Positions 1-7,043 of a stretch of DNA of 10,814 bases are shown piece by piece (the stretch's first letter is position 1; every line of letters starts with the position of its first letter). Under the pieces are notes generated by a model, which saw nothing but the letters and a program-made list of their open reading frames with translations, had not been told where the DNA came from and ran no database searches. The stretch lies in NCBI GenBank assembly GCA_964637035.1, contig CAZWTU010000051.1, positions 1-10,814 of the forward strand, written 5' to 3'. The DNA is from CAZMMV01 sp964637035 (GTDB lineage Bacteria > Bacillota > Clostridia > Tissierellales > Tissierellaceae). A program made the position numbers and the translations under genes.

Positions 1-2235
1 TATGATAGTTATAGAAGATTTATTCAAATGTTTTCTGATGTAGCAATGGAAATACCAAAGGTTAGATTTGATTCCTTACTGGATACTATGAAGGAAGAAA
101 AAGGAGTAGAATTAGATACTGATTTAAATGGTGAAGATTTAAAGCTTTTAGTAGAAAAATTTAAGAAAGTATATTTTGAAGAAATGGGAGAAGAATTTCC
201 ACAAGACCCAGTAAGGCAACTTGAACTTTCCATAGAGGCAGTATTTAAATCTTGGAACAATCCTCGAGCTAGAATATATAGAAAACTTAACAGTATAGCT
301 GACGATTTAGGAACAGCAGTAAATGTTCAGTCAATGGTATTTGGCAATATGGGTGAAGGTTCTGGAACAGGAGTTGCCTTTACAAGAAATCCTGCTACAG
401 GGGAAAATAAACTTTTTGGGGAATACTTAATGGACGCTCAGGGAGAAGATGTAGTTGCAGGAATTAGAACTCCAGAGGAAATATCACATTTAAGGGATAC
501 TATGCCTCATGCATTTGATGAATTTGTTGAAATAACACATAAATTAGAAGAACATTATAAGGATATGCAGGATATTGAATTTACTATAGAAAAAGGTAAA
601 TTATATATACTTCAAACCAGGGGTGGAAAAAGAACTGCCCAAGCAGCCATAACTATAGCTGTTGATTTAGTAGAAGAGGGAGTAATAAGTAAAGAAGAAG
701 CAATACTTAGGATAGAGCCAAATCAATTAAATCAATTACTTCATCCAACTTTTGATGAAAAAGCAATAAAAGAAGGAAAGGTCTTAGCTAAAGGTTTAGC
801 AGCGTCCCCAGGTGCAGCTTCTGGTAAGATATATTTTAATGCGCAAGATGTTGTAGATGCAAAGGCTAATGGAGAAATATCCATATTGGTAAGGCAAGAA
901 ACTTCTCCAGAAGATATTGCTGGAATGGTATCCGCAGAAGGCATCCTTACTTCACGTGGGGGTATGACCTCACATGCAGCTGTAGTTGCAAGGGGAATGG
1001 GTAAGTGCTGCGTAGCAGGATGTAGTGAAATTAGAGTGGATGAAGTAAAAAAAGAAGTTAGGGTAAAAGGATTAACACTTAAAGAAGGAGATTATATTTC
1101 ATTAGATGGATCTACAGGACTTGTATATAGTGGAGTTATAGACAAGGTACAGCCAAAATTTAGCGGTAATTTTGAAGTCTTTATGGATTGGGTAGATAAT
1201 ATTAGAACAATGGGTGTTAGGACTAATGCAGACACCCCACAGGATGCTGAACAAGCATTACAATTTGGTGCTGAGGGAATTGGACTTTGTAGGACTGAGC
1301 ATATGTTTTTTGACCAGGCTAGAATATCATCTGTAAGAAAAATGATCTTATCTAACACAGTGGAAGAAAGAAAAGCCGCCTTAGATGAATTGCTGCCTTT
1401 ACAAAGACAAGATTTCTATGAAATATATGAAGTAATGGGAGATAAACCAGTTACAGTAAGACTTTTAGATCCACCACTACATGAGTTTTTACCAACTAGA
1501 AAAGAAGATATCTTAGACCTAGCAAAATCTATGAATATAGATGCTGAAAATTTAATAGATAGAATAGAGAGTTTAGGTGAACTTAATCCTATGTTAGGAC
1601 ATAGGGGTTGTAGGTTGGCTGTTACCTATCCTGAGATATATAGGATGCAAGTAAGAGCTATTATAGAAGCTGCCATAGATATAAAGGAAAAAGGCTATGA
1701 AGGATTTACACCTGAGATAATGATTCCACTAATAGGCCATATTGAGGAATTAAAGTATGTTAAGAGTGAGGTTTTAGAAGAAATACAAATGGTATTCAAA
1801 GAAAGAAATAACAAGGTAAACTATATGCTAGGAACAATGCTAGAAGTACCCAGGGCTGCAATTACTGCAGATGAAATAGCTTCAGAGGCAGAATTCTTTA
1901 GCTTTGGTACAAATGATTTAACCCAAATGGGTTTTGGCTTTTCTAGAGATGATGCAGGTAAATTTTTAGATGAATATGTAAGTAAAGATATATTATCAAA
2001 TGATCCTTTTGAAGTAATAGATAGAAAAGGTGTAGGTAAATTAATGAAGATCGCCATAGACCTGGGAAAATCAGCAAGGCCAGATATAGCGCTAGGTATA
2101 TGTGGAGAACATGGTGGAGAGCCAAATTCAGTAGAATTTTGCTACCAACTAGGACTTGATTATGTTTCCTGTTCACCATTTAGGGTTCCAATAGCTAGAC
2201 TTGCAGCAGCTCAAGCAAAGTTAAAGCAAGGCTAG
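1..2235 (+). CDS. ppdK: Pyruvate, phosphate dikinase (5'-truncated by window edge)
   Basis: PPDK interconverts pyruvate, ATP and Pi with PEP, AMP and PPi in the cytosol; in anaerobes it often links glycolysis to PPi. The reading frame is open from base 1 (YDSYRRFIQMFSDV...), so the ATG at 28 is internal and the gene starts upstream. 744 residues are visible, against roughly 875 for the family, so about 130 N-terminal residues are missing. In visible numbering, the nucleotide-binding domain runs to about residue 260 (GSGTGVAFTRNPATGE; IEFTIEKGKLYILQTR). The swivelling phosphohistidine domain has GGMTSHAAVVARG with catalytic His325. The C-terminal TIM barrel has GLCRTEHMFF, MLEVPRAA, FFSFGTNDLTQM and GICGEHGG with catalytic Cys701. 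The frame is intact to TAG. A hairpin terminator follows. PEP synthase is the nearest alternative, but the TSHAAVVARGMGK and GFGFSRDD signatures fit PPDK. Confidence 0.97.
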   Translation, partial: YDSYRRFIQMFSDVAMEIPKVRFDSLLDTMKEEKGVELDTDLNGEDLKLLVEKFKKVYFEEMGEEFPQDPVRQLELSIEAVFKSWNNPRARIYRKLNSIADDLGTAVNVQSMVFGNMGEGSGTGVAFTRNPATGENKLFGEYLMDAQGEDVVAGIRTPEEISHLRDTMPHAFDEFVEITHKLEEHYKDMQDIEFTIEKGKLYILQTRGGKRTAQAAITIAVDLVEEGVISKEEAILRIEPNQLNQLLHPTFDEKAIKEGKVLAKGLAASPGAASGKIYFNAQDVVDAKANGEISILVRQETSPEDIAGMVSAEGILTSRGGMTSHAAVVARGMGKCCVAGCSEIRVDEVKKEVRVKGLTLKEGDYISLDGSTGLVYSGVIDKVQPKFSGNFEVFMDWVDNIRTMGVRTNADTPQDAEQALQFGAEGIGLCRTEHMFFDQARISSVRKMILSNTVEERKAALDELLPLQRQDFYEIYEVMGDKPVTVRLLDPPLHEFLPTRKEDILDLAKSMNIDAENLIDRIESLGELNPMLGHRGCRLAVTYPEIYRMQVRAIIEAAIDIKEKGYEGFTPEIMIPLIGHIEELKYVKSEVLEEIQMVFKERNNKVNYMLGTMLEVPRAAITADEIASEAEFFSFGTNDLTQMGFGFSRDDAGKFLDEYVSKDILSNDPFEVIDRKGVGKLMKIAIDLGKSARPDIALGICGEHGGEPNSVEFCYQLGLDYVSCSPFRVPIARLAAAQAKLKQG

Positions 2236-2298
2236 AAAGTTAATATGGTTAATAAAGTAAATATATGCCCCCTGCATATATGAATATTAAGATAAAAT

Positions 2299-2350
2299 AA
2301 AAATGTGTTGTTCCGCAACTTGTTTTCTAGTTATGGAACAACACATTTTT
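2299..2350. terminator. Bidirectional hairpin terminator between ppdK and the phosphodiesterase gene
   Basis: A perfect 16-bp stem pairs 2299-2314 with 2335-2350 around a 20-base loop. The loop can pair further (AACT 2317-2320 with AGTT 2329-2332). The arms begin AAAAA and end TTTTT, giving a U-run on either strand. It sits 63 bases after the ppdK stop and 12 bases beyond the stop of the convergent gene, as expected for a shared rho-independent terminator. Confidence 0.88.
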
Positions 2351-2362
2351 TAGTTTTTGTAA

Positions 2363-3187
2363 CTATATTTCAGGTATAAATTTATCAAATATAAAGAGAT
2401 CAAATCTATTTATATTAGACCTAAGCTTGTCATTAGATTGAATAGTATAGGCTACTGTAAAAGTTTTATATAATCTTTTACAAAGTCTAAAGGAAAGCCC
2501 ATCTGGATCCAAGTGGTTATATGCTATAAAATCTGGCTTAGTTAAAAAGTTTAACAATAAGTTTTCCAAGATAAAATCGCGAGCCTTTTCCTTAAAGGGT
2601 CTTCCTCTTTCATTAAACTTAATAGTAAGCTGTCCCCTAATAACATGAGGTCTATTTTTTTTATACCAAAGAATTATAAAAGGGTTAAAAGACTCAATAC
2701 AATATACCCCCTTATATTTATCCAAATAGGAAGCTACAATACTAGCAATACTAGCATCTGAGGACTCTCCCTTTAATTCAACTATTAAGGGTACCTTTCC
2801 ATCTACTAAATTTAGGAAGTCATTAAGATGAGGTATTGTTTCCTCAGAATCATATAAGGTAATATGATTTAAATCTTCATAGTTATAATCTTTTATGTTT
2901 TTATCAATACCACATACTCTTTTTAAAGTAGAGTCATGAAATACTACTGGAATATTATCCTTTGTTAGCTGTATATCAAGCTCAATTCCATAATTATTGT
3001 CTATGGCTAATTTAAATGCAGCCATAGAATTTTCAGGACATATATTTTTATCTCCATGTAATCCCCTATGGGCATAATGCCTGCCTTTAAAAGGAGTAAA
3101 ATTAGCAGTATTACTTAGCTTTGGCATAATTGCTATAAGATATAATGCCATTATTAGCAGTATTATTATTAATATATATATAAGCAT
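2363..3187 (-). CDS. Membrane-anchored glycerophosphodiester phosphodiesterase family protein
   Basis: GDPD-family enzymes cleave glycerophosphodiesters (lipid head groups, or teichoic-acid-like polymers in some members) to glycerol-3-phosphate and an alcohol. The 274-residue protein starts with one hydrophobic helix (about residues 2-21), probably an uncleaved membrane anchor. The GDPD TIM barrel follows. The catalytic and metal residues are visible: HRG (His40, Arg41), ENS..AF (52-58), GIELDIQ (Glu69, Asp71), VVFHD (His84, Asp85) and VELKGE (Glu137, Lys139). A GAAGGG ribosome binding site lies 8 bases before the ATG. The gene follows the MFS transporter with a 32-base gap and is likely co-transcribed with it, ending at the shared hairpin. 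The exact substrate and which side of the membrane the barrel faces cannot be read from the sequence. Confidence 0.9.
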   Translation of the reverse strand: MLIYILIIILLIMALYLIAIMPKLSNTANFTPFKGRHYAHRGLHGDKNICPENSMAAFKLAIDNNYGIELDIQLTKDNIPVVFHDSTLKRVCGIDKNIKDYNYEDLNHITLYDSEETIPHLNDFLNLVDGKVPLIVELKGESSDASIASIVASYLDKYKGVYCIESFNPFIILWYKKNRPHVIRGQLTIKFNERGRPFKEKARDFILENLLLNFLTKPDFIAYNHLDPDGLSFRLCKRLYKTFTVAYTIQSNDKLRSNINRFDLFIFDKFIPEI

Positions 3188-3219
3188 TAATATTTCCCTT
3201 CTTCCTTAAAAATATTGAA

Positions 3220-4503
3220 TTAATCTTCAAAATCAAAGTTATCTAAAGCGTCTTTTTTCTTAGGTGGCTTTGAATCACCATGTTTTACAAACACCATTGT
3301 ACATAAGGAGGCTAAAGAAAATACAACGGCATAAGGGAATAGGGTTCTATAGGACACATTTTCTAGTAAAAATCCTGATAATATAGGAGTCATGATTTGA
3401 GCTGACATAGAAAATATGTAATATAAGCCTGTATATTTACCTGTGTCTGCACTACTGGCCATTTCAACTACCATAGGATAAGAGTTTACCCCTATGGCTG
3501 CCCAACCTACACCAGTAAAGGCAAAAACTACATTTATAAGAGGTGTGTATGAAGTAAATAAAAATCCAGTAAAATAAGCTATTGACATCATTATAATCCC
3601 AGACATAATTGTTTTCTTTCTACCTACATGACTAGAAATTATCCCTATTGGGATAAAGGCTATAATAGCTGCACCCATTGCTACGATAAGGGCATTGGCA
3701 AAACTCCCACCTTCCATTCCCCATACTTTAATAGCATATCTAGAAAATGCAGTAGTAACAGCATTGTATGCAGTAAACCATAAAAATATAGATGCAAATA
3801 GAAAAGTTAAACTTCTTTTTACCTCTTTGGGCATTTCCTTTTTTCCAAGAGTATCTGTAGTATTTGTTTGATCTGGAACTTCATGATTTAATTCTAAAAC
3901 TTCTTCAGCTAGTTTCTTTTCTTTAATAGTTAACAATAGCATGATTATGGCAACTACCATTAAACCAGCAACAGCTATAAATACAATAGAATAATCAGGA
4001 TTAGGTCCCTTGGGAAGAAATAGTGAGATAACTATAAGTGTAAATATTCCACCAACTGCTCCCATTAAATTTATAATTGAATTCGCTTTACTTCTTAAAG
4101 GTTTTGGAGTTAAATCAGGCATTAGTGCAACTGCAGGAGAACGATATGTTCCCATTGCTAATAGTACAATAGCTAATGATATGAAAAACAGTGGAAAGCT
4201 TACAATTTTATTAGAATAAGGAATAAGCATCATAAATATAACTGCTGTAATAGTACCGCCTACTATGTAAGGAGTACGTTTACCCAGGCGGGTATTCGTT
4301 TTATCTGAAAAACTACCAAATAAGGGTAATAAAAATAGGGCTAAAACATTATCAATAGCCATTATGCTACCAGTTGCGGTTTCACCAAGTCCAAAGGTGT
4401 TTTGTAAGATTAAAGGTATAATATTATCGTACATTTGCCAAAAGGCAGATATGGACATAAAGGCTAGTCCAATAAAAAAAGTCCGTTTGTAATTTAGTTT
4501 CAT
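3220..4503 (-). CDS. MFS transporter, SLC45/GPH-like sugar-type
   Basis: A 427-residue polytopic membrane protein with about 12 predicted helices. Helices run from about residue 10 to 190 and from about 230 to 410, joined by a hydrophilic central loop (about 193-230) rich in Glu and Lys. The major-facilitator motif A lies between helices 2 and 3 as GSFSDKTNTRLGKR (63-76). Its TNTRLGKRTP form resembles SLC45 sucrose transporters and the GPH sugar-cation family more than drug exporters. Acidic residues Asp26 and Asp51 fall inside helices 1 and 2 and could take part in proton coupling; this is inference. The C-terminus is charged (KKKDALDNFDFED). The ribosome binding site GGGAGG lies 7 bases before the ATG, and a strong promoter lies just upstream. 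It is the first gene of a pair with the GDPD gene. The substrate is not determined; a sugar, glycoside or glycerophosphodiester is possible. Confidence 0.85.
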   Translation of the reverse strand: MKLNYKRTFFIGLAFMSISAFWQMYDNIIPLILQNTFGLGETATGSIMAIDNVLALFLLPLFGSFSDKTNTRLGKRTPYIVGGTITAVIFMMLIPYSNKIVSFPLFFISLAIVLLAMGTYRSPAVALMPDLTPKPLRSKANSIINLMGAVGGIFTLIVISLFLPKGPNPDYSIVFIAVAGLMVVAIIMLLLTIKEKKLAEEVLELNHEVPDQTNTTDTLGKKEMPKEVKRSLTFLFASIFLWFTAYNAVTTAFSRYAIKVWGMEGGSFANALIVAMGAAIIAFIPIGIISSHVGRKKTIMSGIIMMSIAYFTGFLFTSYTPLINVVFAFTGVGWAAIGVNSYPMVVEMASSADTGKYTGLYYIFSMSAQIMTPILSGFLLENVSYRTLFPYAVVFSLASLCTMVFVKHGDSKPPKKKDALDNFDFED

Positions 4504-4533
4504 TTATATTCCTCCCTTTGCATATTTATCCTA

Positions 4534-4562
4534 ATTATAGCATCTAAAAAACATCTAAGCAA
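4534..4562 (-). promoter_or_regulatory. Sigma-A promoter of the MFS-GDPD pair
   Basis: On the minus strand, -35 TTGCTT (4557-4562) and -10 TATAAT (4534-4539) are separated by exactly 17 bases. TGC directly before the -10 makes it an extended -10 element. The predicted transcript start is near 4527, leaving a leader of about 24 bases that contains the ribosome binding site. Confidence 0.8.
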
Positions 4563-4684
4563 ATAATATGAATTAGGATTACATTAGCTATAATATGCAA
4601 ATTTAAGGGGTCATAGACTTATATGAGCTTTTTATTAAATGTTTAAAAAAGTGTCTTGATTGATTTACCTAGTTGGCAGTTTTA
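4563..4684. other. Interior of the divergent intergenic region, no gene seen
   Basis: These 122 AT-rich bases lie between the two back-to-back promoters. They hold a direct repeat ATAATATG (4563-4570 and 4590-4597) and an isolated plus-strand TATAAT (4589-4594) with no -35 at the right distance. No convincing ORF, RNA gene or strong hairpin is seen. A shared regulator site could lie here but cannot be identified. Confidence 0.4.
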
Positions 4685-4713
4685 TTGACAGAAAAAAGTT
4701 TAAATGATAGTAT
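4685..4713 (+). promoter_or_regulatory. Sigma-A promoter of the HAD-IIA phosphatase gene
   Basis: A perfect -35 TTGACA (4685-4690) is followed after 17 bases by -10 TAGTAT (4708-4713). TGA precedes the -10, forming an extended -10. The predicted start is near 4720, giving a leader of about 70 bases. No clear riboswitch or attenuator fold is visible in that leader. Confidence 0.8.
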
Positions 4714-4775
4714 TTTAGTGAATTATTAGTAATATTATGGATTCTAGATTATATTAAATAAAATTTCAACACCAT

Positions 4776-4782
4776 AAGGAGG
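4776..4782 (+). promoter_or_regulatory. Ribosome binding site fixing the TTG start of the HAD phosphatase
   Basis: A full AAGGAGG lies 6 bases before TTG at 4789. The next in-frame ATG (Met14) falls inside the catalytic DMDGT motif, so the TTG start is well supported. Confidence 0.85.
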
Positions 4783-4788
4783 ATATCT

Positions 4789-5580
4789 TTGGAAAGCCTA
4801 AAGGAAAAGACTGTATTTTTATTAGATATGGATGGGACCATTTATCTTGGTGACAAACTAATAGATGGTGCACAGGAATTTTTGCAAGCCTTAAGGAATC
4901 AGGGGAAAAGATATATTTTCCTAACAAACAATTCATCTAAGAATAAAGAAGTTTATGTGGAAAAATTGAATAATTTAGGTATAAAAGCCTTAGAAGAAGA
5001 AGTATTTACCTCTGGGGAAGCCACTACCATGTATCTAAAAAGGCAAAGGCCAGGAGCTAGAATTTATTTACTAGGTACAAAATCCCTAGAAGAAGAATTT
5101 CAAAGGGAGGGCTTTATTCTTGAAAGAGAAAGGCATAAGAATATTGATTATGTTGTATTAGGATTTGATACTAGCCTAACCTATGAAAAAATATGGGGAG
5201 CTTGTGAATATATATCTGAAGGGGTAGACTATATAGCTACTCATCCAGATTTCAATTGTCCCTTACCTAATGGGAAATTTATGCCGGATGCAGGAGCTAT
5301 GGCCGCATTGATAGAAGCTTCTACTGGTAAAAAACCAAAAGTAATAGGCAAACCTAATAGTGAGATAATAGATAGTTTAATTTCAAAGTACACCTTAAAA
5401 AAGAAAGATATGATTATGGTTGGGGATAGGATATATACTGACATAAAGATGGGTGAAAATGCTGGTATAGATTCTGTTTTAGTTTATTCTGGTGAAAGCA
5501 AGGAAGAAGATTATAAAAATAGCAAGATTAAGGCAGGCTATATATTTAATTCTGTAAAAGATATGATAAAAATTTTATAA
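4789..5580 (+). CDS. HAD-IIA family phosphatase (NagD/AraL/p-nitrophenylphosphatase-like)
   Basis: HAD-IIA hydrolases remove phosphate from small phosphorylated metabolites such as sugar phosphates, glycerol phosphate or nucleotides. The 263-residue protein shows the full motif set: motif I DMDGT (nucleophile Asp13, acid/base Asp15), motif II LTNNSS (Thr46), motif III Lys188 in IGKPN, and motif IV VGDRIYTD (Asp213, Asp218). The C2 cap between motifs II and III contains THPDFNCP (151-158) and DAGA (167-170), typical of NagD-like enzymes. Length is normal for the family. It starts with TTG behind an ideal ribosome binding site, has its own promoter and terminator, and so appears monocistronic. 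It is divergent from the transporter-GDPD pair, which allows but does not prove a role in glycerol-phosphate or sugar-phosphate breakdown. The substrate is not predictable from motifs. Confidence 0.93.
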   Translation: MESLKEKTVFLLDMDGTIYLGDKLIDGAQEFLQALRNQGKRYIFLTNNSSKNKEVYVEKLNNLGIKALEEEVFTSGEATTMYLKRQRPGARIYLLGTKSLEEEFQREGFILERERHKNIDYVVLGFDTSLTYEKIWGACEYISEGVDYIATHPDFNCPLPNGKFMPDAGAMAALIEASTGKKPKVIGKPNSEIIDSLISKYTLKKKDMIMVGDRIYTDIKMGENAGIDSVLVYSGESKEEDYKNSKIKAGYIFNSVKDMIKIL

Positions 5581-5591
5581 TTATTAATTTT

Positions 5592-5616
5592 GAGCTGACA
5601 TAGTTGGCTCTTTTTT
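5592..5616 (+). terminator. Rho-independent terminator of the HAD phosphatase gene
   Basis: The hairpin 5592-5599/5603-5610 begins GAGC and ends GCTC, with 8 pairs including two G-U pairs and a 3-base loop. Six T residues follow (5611-5616). It begins 11 bases after the stop codon. Confidence 0.83.
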
Positions 5617-5662
5617 ATCTCTTATATTCATACAATAATAATTAGATTAATAATTAAGATAG

Positions 5663-5689
5663 AGATATATGGGTAACAATATCTATACT
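5663..5689 (+). promoter_or_regulatory. Possible operator/promoter region of the glutamate-cysteine ligase operon
   Basis: The 122 bases between the upstream terminator and the ligase start must hold the operon's promoter, but no good -35/-10 pair is visible. An inverted repeat AGATAT-N10-ATATCT (5663-5668 and 5679-5684) abuts a -10-like TATACT (5684-5689). Another -10-like TACAAT lies at 5631-5636. Neither has a recognisable -35 at 16-18 bases. The repeat could be a regulator site or chance in AT-rich DNA. Confidence 0.25.
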
Positions 5690-5738
5690 TACAGAAGCAG
5701 GCCTACATAAGTATATCAAATCAGAGGAGTGAAAATAT

Positions 5739-7043
5739 ATGGATTACAACAAGCAATTAGGGGAGATTGTAAATTATTTTAAGCATAGGGAAAAGAAAAT
5801 AGAAGATTTTAAAATAGGCGTTGAATTTGAGCACTTTATTATAGATAGGGACACTTTTAAGACTGTATCCTATTATGGGGAAAATGGTGTAGAGGAATTG
5901 CTAAAGGAACTGGAAAAAACAGGTTGGGTAGGAAGTTATGAGGGTGGGGAATATCTTTTAGGTCTTAAAAAAGAAAATAGAACCATAAGTCTAGAACCTG
6001 GAAGTCAATTGGAGCTAAGTATTAATGCTGGAATTAGCATGGAATATATCTACAAAGAGTATAAGGAATTTTTAGATGAAATAACTCCTATACTTGAAAA
6101 AAACAATCAACTAATTATTACAACAGGTTACCATCCAGAAACTAAGATAGATGAGATTAAGCTTTTACCTAAAGACAGATATAATATAATGTTTGATTAT
6201 TTTAAAGACAAGGGAAGAAATGCACATAATATGATGAAGGGGACAGCGGCTCTTCAAGTATCCATAGACTACAGTTCTGAGGAAGATTATATAAAAAAAT
6301 TTAGAGTAGCAAATGCACTATCCCCTATTTTATATGGATTATTTGATAATGCCTATTATTTTGAAGGAGAAGAATGGGGTTATCACAACCTAAGGACTAA
6401 TATATGGAATAACTGTGATGATAATAGGGCTGGGACAGTTGAAAATGCATTAAGGGATGATTTTAATTATGAAAGCTACGGAGAATATATATTAAATAGG
6501 CCTCCTATATTTACCATGAGGGATGGTCAAACCATAGCTACGGGGGAAAAGAAGGTTAAAGAAATTTTAGATCCAGATAATTATACCGAGGATGAATTAG
6601 AGCACTTATTGACTATGTTTTTTCCCGACGTGAGAACTAAGGGCTTTATAGAAATAAGGCAAATGGATTCAATTCCACCTATATTAAGCATGGGAGTAGT
6701 TGCCTTAATAAAGGGGATATTCTATAGTGAGGAAAATTTAGACTTTCTATATAATAAGTTGAAAGATTTAACTATAGAAGACATAACAAAGGCAAAGTAT
6801 GGGATAATAGAAAAGGGTTTGAAGACTAAATTAATAGATATGGATATTGTAGAATGGGGAAACTTATTAATTAATTTGGCTAAGGATAAATTAGATGAAA
6901 ATGAAATGAAATTTATTTTACCTTTAGAAATCATGGTAGGACAAGAAAAGAATCCTTACGAATTAACAAGGGCTAGGTTAGAATTTGGCAAGAAAGAGGC
7001 CTTGAAATGGTGTGTATTAAATGACATGGGGGAGGTATTTTAG
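5739..7043 (+). CDS. Glutamate-cysteine ligase, plant-type (GCS2 family)
   Basis: This enzyme joins L-Glu (through its gamma-carboxyl) to L-Cys with ATP, giving gamma-glutamylcysteine, the first step to glutathione-type thiols. The 434-residue protein aligns by eye along its length with the plant/alphaproteobacterial GCL type: GVEFEHF (27-33, metal-binding acids), LGLKKEN..ISLEPGSQLELS (74-94), GYHP (129-132), LPKDRYNIMFDYF (142-154), MMKGTAALQVSIDYSSEEDYIKKFRVANALSP from 164, then NLRTNIWNNCDDNRAG around residues 217-230, and later KGFIEIRQMDS. Only two Cys are seen (Cys226 and one near the C-terminus). The ribosome binding site AGAGGAG lies 9 bases before the ATG. The stop codon directly abuts the start of the next ligase gene, implying translational coupling. 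EgtA-like GCL is a related alternative. Activity on Cys rather than another amino acid is inferred from the family. Confidence 0.88.
   Translation: MDYNKQLGEIVNYFKHREKKIEDFKIGVEFEHFIIDRDTFKTVSYYGENGVEELLKELEKTGWVGSYEGGEYLLGLKKENRTISLEPGSQLELSINAGISMEYIYKEYKEFLDEITPILEKNNQLIITTGYHPETKIDEIKLLPKDRYNIMFDYFKDKGRNAHNMMKGTAALQVSIDYSSEEDYIKKFRVANALSPILYGLFDNAYYFEGEEWGYHNLRTNIWNNCDDNRAGTVENALRDDFNYESYGEYILNRPPIFTMRDGQTIATGEKKVKEILDPDNYTEDELEHLLTMFFPDVRTKGFIEIRQMDSIPPILSMGVVALIKGIFYSEENLDFLYNKLKDLTIEDITKAKYGIIEKGLKTKLIDMDIVEWGNLLINLAKDKLDENEMKFILPLEIMVGQEKNPYELTRARLEFGKKEALKWCVLNDMGEVF
7028..7035 (+). promoter_or_regulatory. Ribosome binding site of the ATP-grasp gene inside the ligase gene
   Basis: A G-rich GGGGGAGG lies 8 bases before the ATG at 7044, inside the last codons of the ligase gene. 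The stop TAG (7041-7043) and ATG (7044-7046) are adjacent with no gap, so ribosomes can restart directly. Confidence 0.75.

Noticed and set aside
1943..2179. Antisense and out-of-frame ORFs inside ppdK, the ligase genes and the ATPase genes
   Set aside because: They lie fully inside genes with clear family motifs, lack ribosome binding sites and show no recognisable domains.
28..2235. ATG at 28 as the true start of ppdK
   Set aside because: The conserved PPDK sequence YDSYRRFIQ continues in frame to base 1, and about 130 family residues are missing, so the start is outside the window.
2261..2281. Inverted repeat ATATATGC-N5-GCATATAT after ppdK
   Set aside because: AT-rich 8-bp arms with no T-run; the strong hairpin at 2299-2350 already explains termination.
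4589..4594. Plus-strand TATAAT as a second promoter for the HAD gene
   Set aside because: No -35-like hexamer at 16-18 bases upstream and no TGn extension; the TTGACA promoter at 4685 is far better.
4623..4646. Tiny ORF MSFLLNV in the divergent intergenic region with AAGGGG upstream
   Set aside because: Only seven codons, ribosome-binding spacing of 12 bases, and no promoter at the right distance; chance is the simplest explanation.
4720..4788. Riboswitch or attenuator in the HAD gene leader
   Set aside because: No stable stem or terminator-like hairpin with a T-run is visible in these 69 bases.
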